Below, in pieces: positions 12,681 through 25,329 of a stretch of 64,000 bases of DNA. The DNA comes from Campylorhamphus procurvoides (Eukaryota > Chordata > Aves > Passeriformes > Dendrocolaptidae). Each line of letters begins with the position of its first letter. Position 1 is the first letter of the stretch. A program made the position numbers and the translations under genes. The notes beneath the pieces were generated by a model. It did no database searches, had not been told where the DNA came from, and saw only the letters and a list, made by a program, of their open reading frames with translations. The stretch lies in the NCBI GenBank assembly GCA_013396655.1, contig WBMV01007712.1, positions 1,868,041-1,932,040 on the forward strand. The letters are read 5' to 3'.

Positions 12681-15600
12681 TTTTAAAATAAGCACAATGA
12701 CACTGTCACATGTCAGCCTATAAAGAAAGGGTGGGCTGACTAATTTCAGGGCCAGACACTGTGGATCTCTCCTGCCCTTTCCCCTTCCCTCGAAAGGGAG
12801 TCAGTAGAGCACATGGGAGCATCTCATGCAATTTTTGACTGGGGAACGCTTGCCAGCAAAGAACAGACTCTTAGTAGAATGTTCTAGAAACACTGCTTTT
12901 AAAATAAAGCATCTCAGCTATAAATTCCACCCTGCTTCAGACACAGTTTTCAAAATAACATTTATGCTTTCTTCAGGCAAGATAATCTTCCATTTATTCA
13001 GCAAACTAAACAACCAGTAAAGCTTTCTATAGCACTGCTCCTAGGATTTAAACAAGTTAAGATTAAGGTTTTAAATCCAGCAAACCTATCAGCGTGCTCA
13101 AAATAATACCAGGAATTTCAATACATCAGAAAATAAAGAATATGGCATTAAAGATGTTATTACTACGACAGCTGTCAAGATGAATTGCATGAGAAGCATT
13201 TAAAAGATTTATATCTCAGTATCTCACCAGGTTAATTAAATGGATGCATGCATTCATTTAAGAGGATAAGGTGGGTTGCAGTGACATAAAATGAGAGGGC
13301 ACAAGATTACGTTCTTTCAACATTAACAAGAATGGGTTGAACCAATATCATTTCCGTATTCTGTAATAAGCATGATTCATCCATTGCCATTTTCAGCTCT
13401 CATTTTCTTTCTGGCAAAAAAAAAGACTATGAACATTTATAGACTAACATAATCAAAGCTTTAACCTTTTCAGCGTTTTCTATTTGGATTGGCTGTCCAT
13501 TTTTATCATGGGATTTCAGGGCCATGCCTCGGGGAGGAGAAGAATTGCCAGTAAATTACACCAAAGAATGCTGGAAAGGTCAAAGGATTACCCTCCCCTG
13601 TTTGCTTTTATGGGACATATGAAGCATTCATATCATGCAATAAAATTATTGAGACAAAAATGATGAAGGATAAGCAGATGGAATCATGAATCTGTAGTCA
13701 GGACAGCATGGAAAAAAGGATATATTACAGTGTTATCATCAATAAAAACCAGATTATGACAATGGTGTTCCTGTATCCTTAGCTCCTGCACTGAAATCAA
13801 ATCCTTCAGAACACTGTAGGACCCGTAACCAAAAGAGACATATCCAAGCAAGACTGAGGCTATTCAGGCTGAAGAGAACATTAGACCCAAAGCTCCCATT
13901 TCTTGGATCAGTTTCTAACCACTCATTATTATATATTACTTATTACTATCTATTATTATAAATTATGTGACATAGGTTATTATGTGGTAAATATGGATTC
14001 CTTTAGCCAGTGAGCCTCTTTGAGCACTGTTTTGCTGTCTGGGCTGTGAAGCTGCAAAAGGAATGCTCTGAACACAGCAGCAGCAGCTGCCTCTGGGGCT
14101 TCCTCACACATTTGTCTCCCTTGGGAACCACAGCCAAGCTCAGGTCACAAACAGGCAGTTCCAGGCACCTGCAGAACTGAATTCCAGCACCTGAGGAAGT
14201 TTCACTGTTACTATTCACAGTCCTAAAAGGTTATGTGCTGATTTTGAGGTTCAAAAACAAACCCCCCTTTTATATCCCAGTAAAAGACTCCTCTGACATC
14301 AACTAGATGCAACTTCTGTAATTTAGTACATCATTATTAGGGTTAGTTATTTCTCATAGTAAAATGGCTGGCTGGCAGAAGAGACTCAACAAGAATTGCA
14401 TCAAACACTGAATTACAAATCTTCATCGGAGACAGTGGCACCCAGTTCGTCTAATACGTTCCAATATTCAGAAAAATCCATGCAACTAAATCCAGCATCT
14501 GAATCACTCTGACAGACAACTAACTGGAGGAAAGGATTTAAAATACACAGGAAAGTTTTCTGCACTTTGCTCAGCTGCATTTGTGTTTACTTCTCAATTT
14601 TCTTTCATTGGTATAATCAAGGCACTACTCAAAGAAGTCCAAGAATTTCAGACCTACGTAAGACCTGTATCAGGGTCGCTGTTGCATGCAATGGTGGATG
14701 GCCAATTTGATTTTTGAAACTATTTCACAGGAGCTTGTGAAATGTGCCTAGAGATCTCTTCTTCTTTGAGACAGATGCATTTCAGTCAGCATCTCTTTGC
14801 CTGCCCATCTGTTGTAATTACAGTCCAGAGGGACCACTAAAAATCATTGGTTCATTGTGCACACTCCACCCTTCCACCTGCACAGCTAAAAGGGATCATG
14901 ACTGCTCTGGTCACAGGATGGGTCCGTGATCTCAACACACACTGTCAGACACCAGAGACTGAACAGACTTGGGAGCTTTTTCTCACTGTCACCACTCTTG
15001 TTACCCATTCACTCATTTTGCAGTCTGTGCACAATAAAATATTTTGCTACAAACATTTACCAGCAGTACACTTTGGTGAATGAAAGCAGTTTTGTGAGAT
15101 GAAGTGTCCCAAATGACTGCCACTCAGTTTGGTCCTCCTTGGCAGCAGAGATGAAAGGAATGGAAGATCATTCATTTACTGATGTATTCCAGCTCATGGA
15201 TATGAGGAATTATTAAAACATCTTAATGTGGTGATAGTGTTCAGACATCTGGTTTTAGTCCACAGAGCACTGGGTAACCCTTTAAAATGTTCACATGGTT
15301 CAAAGGAAAACTCACAATAGAAAGTGAGTACTGTAAAAATGTTCCCTGAGTTACTAGTACCATCTTCAGCATCCAGCCATGTACATTCTCCTTGGATAAC
15401 TAAAGTCATTTGCATCGGAGGGCATATTTCAATGTCTAGGCTGCAGAATTTGTTTCTAATGAATCTGGGGCTTTGTGGGTTGTAACACAGTGTCTCACAT
15501 TTCACCTTGCTGCACAGACACTCCCGATGGGCCAGGGGCTGTCCTTCCATTACAGGCAATAACCTCACAATGAAGGTATTAGTTCAATAACAGCCCAGGA

Positions 15601-16699
15601 AAGCAGCTGAATCAAGCTCATAATCCCTTTCTGTCCTATGAAAAATAAGGGCAGATAAGGTCCAGTGAGATATATGTCATACCTCCATGACCTGGGAAGA
15701 GGGCAGCTGAGAAAGGGCTCAACTTGTCTACACAGTGTGAAAAGACCTCCTCCAGTCCACCATGACTACAGCCCACCCTGGGGAAGAACAAGAGGGGAAA
15801 GCCAGCACCAACCTCTTCCAACCAAAGCAGAACTGAGCCCCTTGTCTAAGGGAATAGGCTGTAGCAAGGAACAAAGCAAGAACGTGCAGCCTTATTGGGC
15901 TGAGCAGCTCCAGGTGCTTCCCGCACAGAACACTGTGTATTTTTATCAGAAAAATTCTTCATATATTGCTTATTTTGCTGTGCAAATACCTTCAGAATCC
16001 TATAAATCTGTACAGTTAGACCAGCTATATCCACAGCTGCAGTTCCTTGAACTCTGTGGTCACCTCTGTTCACTGCTACAGACAAGACTCACAAGGGATG
16101 CGGTACCAGGCATGAATTTGGAGGTGCCAAAAATAATTTAGCTCCTGTAGGGATGGGCCCTGAAATCCTTCAGCTGGCTCCCCAGCTGTTCAGCCTTTGC
16201 AGAAGTTAGAAGTCTACTCTCATTTCAGCTGACCTAACATCATCTAAGGATCAGACCCAAAGGAATTCAGCTCCAATTCCCATGCACACTTAAACAGTAT
16301 CTGTACTTCATGGTCACCGCAGAAAGGTGACAGGGTACAACTCAGCTCTACCACCTTCAGGTTTTTTGTGGGGTGTATTCCCTCTAATTCAATGAGAATA
16401 CATAAAGAAAAACTCCAGGGAGATATCCCAGCCAATTTAAATTCACTTTATTCTTACACAACAGAGCATGTAGGACTATGGGATATCAAGACCGTAAAAT
16501 TAAAATGAATGGATTTATTAAACTCCATCTTCAGCTTATGGCCAACAAAACTATTATGAAAACATTAAAAATGAAGGATGTTCTGTCCTCATCCATATTT
16601 TCTTAGATGGTGACAGAACACTGCACAGTGTTGGCATACCAAGTCCTCCACATCTTTTTTTCTCTGTAATTCTAGAACAATCTCATCTCAGTCTCTGAA
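12681..16699. other. unique non-coding DNA with a candidate conserved element near 13.1-13.4 kb
   Basis: No gene is supported. The two longest open frames, 124 codons on the minus strand at 15194-15568 and 158 codons on the plus strand at 15665-16141, have no recognisable domain, signal peptide or splice context. Between 13,921 and 13,991 is an A+T low-complexity patch of TATTA-type units. A 10-bp palindrome TTGCATGCAA, C/EBP-like in symmetry, lies at 14682-14691. A weak CR1-like phrase (CTATTCAGGCTGAAGAGAA, about 13,860) was not strong enough to call. Confidence 0.6.
13236..13261. promoter_or_regulatory. 26-bp near-perfect palindrome, POU/homeodomain-like
   Basis: The two 13-base halves (TTAAATGGATGCA and TGCATTCATTTAA) are reverse complements except for one position. 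The core ATGCATGCAT is a perfect 10-bp palindrome, and TTAATTAA (13232-13239) overlaps the left end. Paired ATGC half-sites next to TAAT cores are the kind of sequence bound by POU and other homeodomain dimers. That is family knowledge; binding here is inferred. The surrounding 13,090-13,440 has no repeat and a texture suggestive of a conserved non-coding element, which I cannot verify. Confidence 0.3.
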
Positions 16700-16980
16700 T
16701 TCAGTTCTGGGCCAAAAGGAGAGAGATGAACTTTAGGGAATTCAGACAATAGCAGCAAAAATGATTAAAGTATTGACTTGGTGGGAAATGATTAACAAGT
16801 CCCTTCATAGCAGTTTCAAACAATGACAAAGAAGAAACTAAAGTGGGAAGGAATGACCAGCCACACAAGTTTGAGGGACATACACTAACACTAGAGACAG
16901 AGGGAAATTGATTAGGTTTATTGACAAGAGGCTGAAAAGAAATAAAGAGGGGGAAATGATGCTGAGTATCTGAAGAAATT
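16700..16980 (+). mobile_element. ancient CR1/L3-like LINE remnant
   Basis: Three phrases occur in the order of the CR1/L3 3' region: TTCAGTTCTGGGCC at 16700-16713, AGCAGCAAAAATGATTAAAG at 16751-16770, and an AAGAGGCTGAAAAG...GAGGGGGAAATGAT block at 16926-16950. These correspond to the family's ...TTCTGGGC, AGAGCAACAAAAATGATTAAAGG and GAGAAGAGAAGACTGAGGGGGGACATGAT. Sequence between the phrases is highly diverged with gaps, so the copy is old and non-functional. The boundaries are approximate and could extend upstream toward 16,600. The assignment is by remembered consensus and could be wrong in subfamily. Confidence 0.5.
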
Positions 16981-19900
16981 ACCTAAAGTGAAATCCAATG
17001 CAGAGAATCAAAGGAACACTTGTCATATGAAAAAATAAGGCACGATGAAGCACTCTAAAAAACACCAAAAGTGAGCATGCTGCCAGAAATGAGTGTCCAG
17101 CAATCCTGGCAGGAAGAAAAGAGCCCTCTGCCTTTCTTCTCAGTATCTCTCTCTGTACAATGCTAGGGTTCATCATATTAGAGACAATTAGAGTTAAAGG
17201 CTTTGCTTTAAAGGAAAAAAAAAGTGCCATTCCATCCTTTCCCTCCATGCCATCAGCTGCCAGCAGTAGTTAGTCCAGTTTCTCAGTGTGAAGACTGCCT
17301 GTCACACACTGATTTCTAATTTTTCTATCTGCCAGAAATGTAATAAAAATGTAAATTAAAAAAAATTAATGAATTTCCTACTTAAAGGTTCACAGCTCTC
17401 CTATGTTTTATGTCACTGTCTCAGTGTTTAACTCATCTGTGCTCAGTTCTACCAAGTGAAATGGCAGTGAACACATAGGCTGCCATCACAGATAACAACC
17501 TAACACATGGGGATTAGGACACAGTAACTATCCAGAAAGTATTATAAAGAAAGGGGCTATGCTATTGCAATTCTCTAATCTCTTTATCAAGCATCTGTCC
17601 ATTTTGAATGCAAAGTAAAAACAGTTCAACTATCAAAAATGGCACAAAATAAAAACAAAAGTTATTAATTATCAATTACAATAATTCATAAATTCATCAT
17701 TCACTAAAATCTGAAAGACTTTTTTGCTTGCAGTAGCAACAGTCATTTGGCATGGATTATTCATCCACTTTTTTCTACAGAATTCATGTAATGTCTCAAA
17801 TTGGATATTTTGTTACCTGGATTGTTTCTTGAAAGTAATGCCATGAAGATTTAGATAAATCTTTTATGATTAGAGTTTATATACCTCTAGTCTTTTAATA
17901 ACCAAAAAGTTACTCAACGTTACCATTTAGTGCAAAATTCAGCTGGGAAACAAAAAGTATAATTAGTGGGGAAAGGGAAAGTGTAAACACACTTGCATGT
18001 TCTAAATTATCAACTTCGAATTTGAAAGTGCATTTTGAGACTAAATATAAAATTTGAAAGTATTTTTTTATGCATAAGGTTTATTAATTGAGGGTGGAGT
18101 GGAGCAGAACAGTTTTGAGTATAAACAAAGAAGAAAGGAAGCATACATGGCTTATTTGAGGCAAGCCCTAAGTGTTTGCTCATATTTTGAGTTGGAGGTT
18201 TAGGTTGATTCACTAACTTCTGCTGGCTCAGTTTCTCCACTATATTATGAAGATAATAATATATACTACATCTAAGTGCCATTTACTGAATAAATCCTCT
18301 TTGTCAAAGAAGTGAAACTTTCTATGAGTGCTGCTGCTGTGTGTCATTACTCTGCTCTATCTCCCACATGTGCACATCACTATAAACCCAAGCAGGGGAA
18401 TAATCCTCCCTCCAAACTGCAGAGTGCAATGGAAGACACTCTGTTTTCATTCACCTCTTTGCTATTCTGTCAAAATTAATCTGATTGGAGAAATTCAACT
18501 AAAACTCATTTAAACCCAACAAAGAGGTAGAAAAGATTCTGCTACCAAAAGCAGCTATATAGGCAACAAGACAGACATCCTTTTCTCCCTTGACATATTT
18601 AAACCCACCTCCCATATAGGGAAAACCAGGAAGCATTAAAGCAGCATTTAAAAAAAAAAAAAAAGATAAATTAGAAGAGGCCCCTTTTTTTTGCTTTAAC
18701 AGTTGAGGGACTTCAGCGGGTTTCTGCAGCCTTTAGTGCTGTTCACCCTTGATTTTCCTTGTTGGCTCACAGTGACTTTACCTGCAGCTACTGGAGAGAA
18801 GAGAACCTTTGAATGGGACTTCAGGAAGGGGAAAAGAGAAATCCAGGTGAGGTCTTCTTGAGATTTCTTGCCTAAGGGATGCCCTAAAGCCACAAGAAGG
18901 TATCACATCCTTCCTCTCTTCTTGATTGAGGATCCTTTGAGTTAAATGTCCACCTCAGCTTTACTTCTTGCCTGGGTGAGCTACCCCACCGAAGCAGAGA
19001 GGAGCTAAGGGGATCTAACCTCCAACTGCTGCTGAGAGACTTCAGGGCTTTCCTAGGGAGACAGGACCCACCAGTAACATTAAGTCCCTGCCAGAAGCAG
19101 AAAAGCTCACCTAGGGTTTGTGGTGTATGCCTTCCCCTGCATTGCCACACTGTGCCTGAGTGCCTTATGGACCATTATTTTCTCAGGACTGTGCTCAAAA
19201 CTATCATCTAGTTGATAAATTCTTATCAAGGTTTCATTATAGTTTTTCCTCATGACAGGAGAAATTTCTGGTAATCGAGAAGAAAAGCAATTCTCTTGAC
19301 TAAAGATAAATTGGCAAATACAAATGACAGAACTGGTTTCTCATGAACATTGGGACACATTCCCAATCACTAACACCATGACAGAATTGCAGCTTAAGGG
19401 AAGGAATTTACTAGTTTTAGGAAAACACATAATTAAATACCAGACAAGTCTTCAGATTTGCAAGCAGAGAGACAAGGAGAATGGCCGACCTAAGGCTTTG
19501 TAGATTGTGCTGCTGCTGTGTCTTCAGTTCATTTGGTGCTCTCTTTCATTGACTTCTGCAGCCCCAAAATACAGATGAAGACCTTGGTCTCAAGTGTTAG
19601 GGCTACGAGACAGTGACTTAACAAAGAGCTGTTTATTAAAATGTTGCACCAGGTTTCACTTTAATACCTTCCTTTATAGCAATAGATGTTAAAAATCCTT
19701 AATGGTTTAGCTGAACTTTTAGTAATATATATGTGTTTCTCCTGTAACTGCAAAGAGCACCTAGGCCTTTTACCCACAGCATGATATCAGGATTAGATGG
19801 ATCCGATTATTGATAACTGGGATTTTAGCCTTTCACCTCTGGATCTGTGTTTCTCTCAGAGGAGGTTGACATTAAATAAAAATGATTTCCATCAGCTGGC

Positions 19901-21190
19901 TGTTCAGTGACTCTGTTAAATATTACAAGTTGGTAGTGGACAGGTGTCTATATGATTAAAATACACTTTGCAAGCACAGTTGGCACCATGGAATTTTCTT
20001 ATTATGAGTCTATAATCTGCTCCCCCCAGCTCATAAATGCAAAGTATTTAGCAACACTGAGATGTCATTTAAAAACAAGGAGGATACAGCGTTCTTTGTT
20101 AGCTCCACAAACAAAGTACCTCTGTTTCTAGAGCAGTTTCCAGTTCCAGAATCACTGGAAAAATGTTTTTATGCACTGCAAGGATTATCGTTCAGGCTAT
20201 CAAAACTCATGAGTTCTGAATAAAATATCAACATTAAAATAAATAAAACCCCAGAGCACTGTAGGTTGTATCTCCAAATCTCACACTCAACACCATGTAT
20301 GATGTTCACTGTAAAGAGAATATACATCCACACAGCACCAACAAAGCAAAACAAATGGCATGTCCCACATATGCATGAATCCACATTAATGGAGTCATTA
20401 TTCCCAGACATCCACATAGAACTCAAGTATTTTTGGTCACAAAAAACTCTAAAAGGGTTTGATGGGAGAAGGTATGACCTACCTCAACAAGGCAACCGTT
20501 TTATGTTTGAGTAGGGTTTGGGGGATGGGCAGAGGAAACAGCACAATATTTTATGGCTTTTGAATAACCAAGCCCATAATTCAAGCCTCAAGCCTTGAAT
20601 CTGTTTCTCTTTAACCCATTCAGAGGTTTTGTTAGAGAATGTGTGAGAAAGTATTTTCCATTAACTTTGCTTTCTTGTTACACCAATTCTGAACAAAGCA
20701 GTGCATGGCCCTTCAGGCTGATGCCTTATGGCAGATGCAGCTTTGTAGAACTGTGAGATGTTCCAAGACTGTGATAGAAATTTTTGTGGACTTGTCAATT
20801 ACTGACATCTGTGGCAATGAAAAAGGTAAAGAAAACCTTACACAGAATCCAAACAACAGGGAAGGACACTTTAGTATTAAAATCAATCTCCAGCAGTTTA
20901 AATACATGTGCAAGATGTTTCACCTCTCTGAAAGGAAACATTGTTTGGTCTGGCCCAGTTCAAGATGCTGTAAGATTTATAAGAACATAAAACACTTGCA
21001 AAGTTTGGCACTATTGTGCTGTGGGATAAGGACTACAGATTCACATGAGAACAGAACCCTCACTTAAACATGGAAACACAACAGAGATAAGATTAACTAG
21101 CTCAGGAATAGAATAACCTTAATTTTGTGAAAGAGTCAGAGATGAATCACATTAAAAAAACCCCTAAGATAATCCAAAGTTTTATAATGG
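16981..21190. other. unique non-coding DNA, no gene seen
   Basis: No coding exon or RNA gene is recognised. 17,640-17,700 is strongly A+T-rich with several TAAT/ATTA cores. A 15-base A run at 18650-18664 is followed by a short T8 tract near 18,685. 18,690-19,150 is more G+C balanced and carries two short minus-strand open frames (65 and 88 codons) that look random. Plus- and minus-strand frames at 20,700-21,070 overlap each other and lack protein features. Confidence 0.65.
18650..18664 (+). repeat. A15 homopolymer
   Basis: Fifteen A residues. There is no identifiable retroposed body upstream and no flanking duplication that I can see, so it is reported only as a homopolymer. Confidence 0.85.
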
Positions 21191-21239
21191 TCTTACTAGG
21201 AAAGTCCTACTAGAAATTTTTTCCTACTAGGAATTTCTT
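21191..21239. repeat. three-copy 16-17-bp tandem repeat
   Basis: Units start at 21191 (TCTTACTAGGAAAG), 21205 (TCCTACTAGAAATTTTT) and 21222 (TCCTACTAGGAATTTCTT). The shared core is TCYTACTAG. This is a small, decayed minisatellite, probably from local slippage or duplication. Confidence 0.65.
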
Positions 21240-22107
21240 CTTAAACTGGATTTCTTGACCACTAATTTCCTCTGCAAGTGGCAAGTGAAATACAGGGACA
21301 AAACTACTGCTAGGCAACTCTCAGCATTTACCCCTCCAGTCTCCAATTCAAATGCCTTAAAATGAGTCTGGTTTTTACATAGATTTCAGCTGGAATGGTT
21401 AAAAGGAAGAGGAAGAACAGGAATGTGTGCAATCAAAGCAAGTATTCATGCACCCATTTTTAACACGTTTCTGTCATGTTGTCTAGAAGAACAGCTATAA
21501 CCTGCTCAAACTGAACCACAAACCCAAAAAGTTAAAAACTGAAGACAGCCACTGTTAACAAATCGCAGATGCATGAGACTCATCCAGAAAGACCTTACAA
21601 ATCAGCAATGAGGAAGAGAGAGCAAATCATGCAGAAACTATTTAATCAATGAGTAAAGACAATTATAACATCTGTTAATCTTTTGTGTAGGTTATAATTA
21701 GATGCTGTGGAGGAGTAGCCTTTAAGGGGGAGGCAGGGAATCCTTTAACATCTGCTAGAAGGGCAAACACTGTGCAATAAATGACTTTAAATGCAATCAG
21801 CAAAATGAGAGCTGAGCAGAGTTCACAAAAGGCCTGTATAAAAGATTGAGGATAACAAAATATTTTGCCAAAGGTCAACTCCTGCAGCACTAGAGCCTGA
21901 ATAATGACTGCTGGTTTAGAGGCCACATGAAAAACAAACTTGATTGTACCTCTGAAAAACAATTCTTTTCTCATTTGTGTCATTATAGCAAAAGCACATG
22001 CTGCTGCTGTATATCACGTCAGCTTAATGACTTATTAGGGCTCTATTTATCAACCTTGAACAATTTAGAATAAACAGGTAGATATGATGTATTTTAAAGA
22101 CTAGAAA

Positions 22108-22125
22108 TCAGTCTAATTAGACTGA
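22108..22125. promoter_or_regulatory. perfect 18-bp palindrome with TAATTA core
   Basis: TCAGTCTAATTAGACTGA equals its own reverse complement across all 18 bases. The centre is TAATTA, the canonical paired inverted homeodomain half-site, flanked by symmetric AGTC/GACT. Homeodomain dimers bind TAAT repeats in this configuration; that is established for the family, while occupancy here is inferred. A second stretch of homeodomain-type sites (AAATAATTAATCATT) lies about 50 bases downstream at 22,169-22,183, which suggests an enhancer-like cluster. It could also be chance. Confidence 0.35.
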
Positions 22126-24940
22126 CACAGAACTATGTTACACTATAAAAGTGATGTGATTATGATTTTAAATAATTAATCATTCAGCAGCTTCTAAAAG
22201 ATCTAATTATTTACTCATTTTGCCCTTGAAAACAACCATATGCTTTCAGCTGTTCCTCACTGAAGATGTGAGTTCAAGAGAGAGTTATTTTATCCAGTTT
22301 AACACGGCCCTCTACTGGCAAAATAACCCCCAAAATCCTATCACTATGTACCATTTTGCCAGATCATTTCAGAGCAGCAGAAAAGATCCTACATTTTATA
22401 GCAGTTACACCAAATCTTAGAAGATAGACTAGACTAGAGCTTTAGGAATTTGCATAAATTAAGTCATCACTTAATCTCTCTAGAATTCCCTTGACGAGAG
22501 CACTACTTCCTTTTACCCAGCAGATGCAGCTCTGGCCTTCAACAGAGCACTGAAGAAACAAGCCAAGTGCTCATATCTAGAGGACTAAGTCATTTTAGAA
22601 CAAATACAGTCCTTTTACTTCTGTCAGATCATGCTGTATTCCTCAAGGAGCGACACTGATTCCCAACAGGATTGCTTCACACATGTGATTTCAGTTTGCA
22701 CAACTGGGTGATGCTCAGTATAGGTAAAACAAGCACGATAGAGTCCAGCTGCAAAGAGAAAGCTGTTTGAAATACAAATGCTAACTACCATCAAAAGCAA
22801 CTTCACTGCAAAAGAATTCCTGCTTCCTTCTTTTCCTCCACCACTACTGCAAATCCACAGTGGTGATTCAACACTGCTTCAATCAAAGTGAAGCGGACAA
22901 TGAAATTCTCCTCTGTTGTTGCATGTGGTAATTAACTCTTCCTATTTGCATTATGTCTCAGCAACAAAGAAACAAAAGAATATGGTAAACTATTGAATTT
23001 AACAATTTAGATAACGATGAATTATAATAATCAATTAGCACTGACAAAGAAAATAATTTGTGACATGCATTTGATTCTGTCCAGACCTATTGTGTGCACA
23101 CACTATCCAAGGCTGCTTTGGCTCTGGAAAACAAATAGCCTTGTCCTGTGGAAAGCTTATCAAACATGCAGTTCAACAGTAGCATTTTTCCTTGCTGTGT
23201 GTCAATACTAATAGGCCATATTTCAGCAACATCATTTTTATCCATTTCTTTATAATCCAACCTGCTTTTCAGGGGCTGCATCGTTTAAAGCCCATAGACA
23301 ATGTTACTGCCCGTTTCCAGAAGTCATTCCTGCTATACAAACCACATTTATCTGATTCACCTGAATGCCAGGCAATGGAAGCATAAAAGATTTCCCACTG
23401 TTTTTCACATAATAGCTATCTAACTTTTCATGCTGAAACCATCATGACTAATTTATGTAACCATCAGGGAATACCTAATGTAATTCAGGTTTCTGCATGC
23501 TGCACGAGCAGTATCAGTAGACGGCACAGAACAGAATGTTACAAGTGTTAATGGCTCATGTTCTATTTACACTGTACATTTATCCTGTTTTAGTAATAAA
23601 ATTGCATATTACATGCTTAACTTCTGAAGGTGTTCTGGCAGTTTTGGCATGGCTTTTTCTTCAGCACAACTGCAGTGCTGCCAGGAGCTGAACACGTGCA
23701 GAGCCACACACGAGCTGCAGAGCAGCCCGCCGCATTTGGCCCTGGCTGTGCTGTGCTCTGCTAAGCTCCTCAGCCAACTGAGCTTCCCTTTGGCATCTTT
23801 GTTCGGTGTCTTTTATCCCAGCCTCAGTCTCACTTGTCAGATGATGACAGCTTGGAGTCTGCACTTATTCCGTTTCTTTTCAGATAGTGAGAAAGCCCAA
23901 AGAACTGACATTCAGCTGGCAACTATCCCTTTTAATGCCACCCCAGAATGTTATCAGATTATATGCTCTATCCTTGGGCAGGGTTCTCAGACCCAGGAAA
24001 AATCCAAGCAGGGAATCCCCTCTGCTGACAAGTGAGCTCACTCTATATTCTAATTTGCTACATTTGGATCTAAGAAAGAAAATGTAAATGCGAGAAGGGA
24101 AATTCAAAAGAGGAAAATGAAAATTAGATGCCCACAGGTCATCAGGTTTTGAGAGTCTGCTTCTGTTTTTAAGGTAATTAGCTGAAGATTAGCTCTCGAC
24201 TCAAGTGGAATTGTACCCTTTTGCTTTCTACTTATTAGAGAAAAAATTCTACTTTTCTAAATCTAAGTCTCTAAACACTTATACACAATTAATGTACAAG
24301 AACAATACCAGTAAAGGCCCATGAAGTTTTCTTAAAAAGCAGTAAAATTTACAATTTTCAGATTAGTATTTGCACTTAAAAGTAATCTAAGGGAGAAAGA
24401 TAAGTGGGACTGGAGCATTTTTTTAATCTCTCTTTGTTCTAATTATTTTAAGATTTTATAGGCATTTGCCAATGATACCTGAATACTTTGCAGGTAGAAA
24501 TGATCAGTAGGTCATCATTGTGAGAGAGGGAAGGAAAGACTGGCTCACAGGAGTCAGTGTGATAGGAATCAAATCAACTCACTCTAAACCCATCCATTGC
24601 CCCAATGAAAACTTCTATCACACCTCTGTGTTCTTAATTCTTGCATTCTGTGGAGGTTTCCAAGCTACAGAAAGGTCTTTTAAAGACCATCTAAACTTTT
24701 TGTTTGTACTGTTTCTGAAAGAAAAAGGAGGATGGACACCTGAGGAATAGAAATATGCTCTTATTTAAGCACTAATTTAAAGCCCCCAAAGCCTTTGCCA
24801 CTTGCATGGCATTATTGCAGAGCTAAATTTAGGGGGGTTCCCCCAGCCCATCCTGCACCCCCCAGCACAACACGCTTCAATTGCAAAGACAGAACAACAG
24901 TTCCTAAGTTGCACAGTATCTTGACAAACCAAGTCACACT

Positions 24941-24960
24941 ATAAAATAAATAAATAAAAA
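24941..24960. repeat. short (AAAT)n microsatellite
   Basis: ATAAAATAAATAAATAAAAA, roughly four AAAT units. It is short and isolated. Confidence 0.7.
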
Positions 24961-25329
24961 GATGAAGTGCCATAGAAAGTGTCACTTGAGAGGGGCATCT
25001 GCAGTGGTAGCCACTCCAATCTTAATAGGAATCCCCAAAAATCTGTCACTGCATGGGACTGGGAGGCCTTGTAAACAAAGTTAGTAACAAGAAAAGCACA
25101 CTAAAAATCGACTGTGCTGGTAATTCAGGAGGAATCCTTAAATTCCTACTTGACTGACTTACCCTCATATACTTGCCAATCATAGTTTTCTCATTTCAAT
25201 CTTCAGAAAGGTGCTTTGTCTTCACAAAGACAGATGATTAAATAGAGGTAAACAGTAATAAAAGAGTTCCTCATACACAGGACTGTGATCAAGTTACCCC
25301 CTGGAAAAGCCACTTCAACTGAAATTGCA

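Larger units (their letters stand above)
21240..25329. other. unique non-coding DNA with a candidate regulatory block at 21.7-22.2 kb
   Basis: No gene is supported. The 128-codon plus-strand frame at 23649-24035 is overlapped by minus-strand frames of 67 and 75 codons and shows no domain. 21,680-22,215 is repeat-free and rich in TAAT-type cores, CRE-like CACGTCA (about 22,014) and a perfect palindrome at 22108. 24,830-24,890 has runs of G and C (GGGGGGTTCCCCC). An (AAAT)n patch lies at 24941-24960. These are local compositional features, with no known element. Confidence 0.6.

Noticed and set aside
13855..13885. CTATTCAGGCTGAAGAGAA, similar to CR1 TTAGCCTGGAGAAGAG
   Set aside because: Single short match; neighbours do not align.
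15665..16141. 158-codon open frame, plus strand
   Set aside because: No recognisable protein family, irregular composition, overlapped by minus-strand frames; no splice or promoter context.
18650..18664. A15 run as a retropseudogene tail
   Set aside because: No recognisable retroposed gene upstream and no target-site duplication; same reasoning for the A runs at 42020, 48185 and 63064.
23649..24035. 128-codon open frame, plus strand
   Set aside because: Cys/Ser/Leu-rich without ordered hydrophobic segments or motifs; overlapped by frames on the opposite strand.
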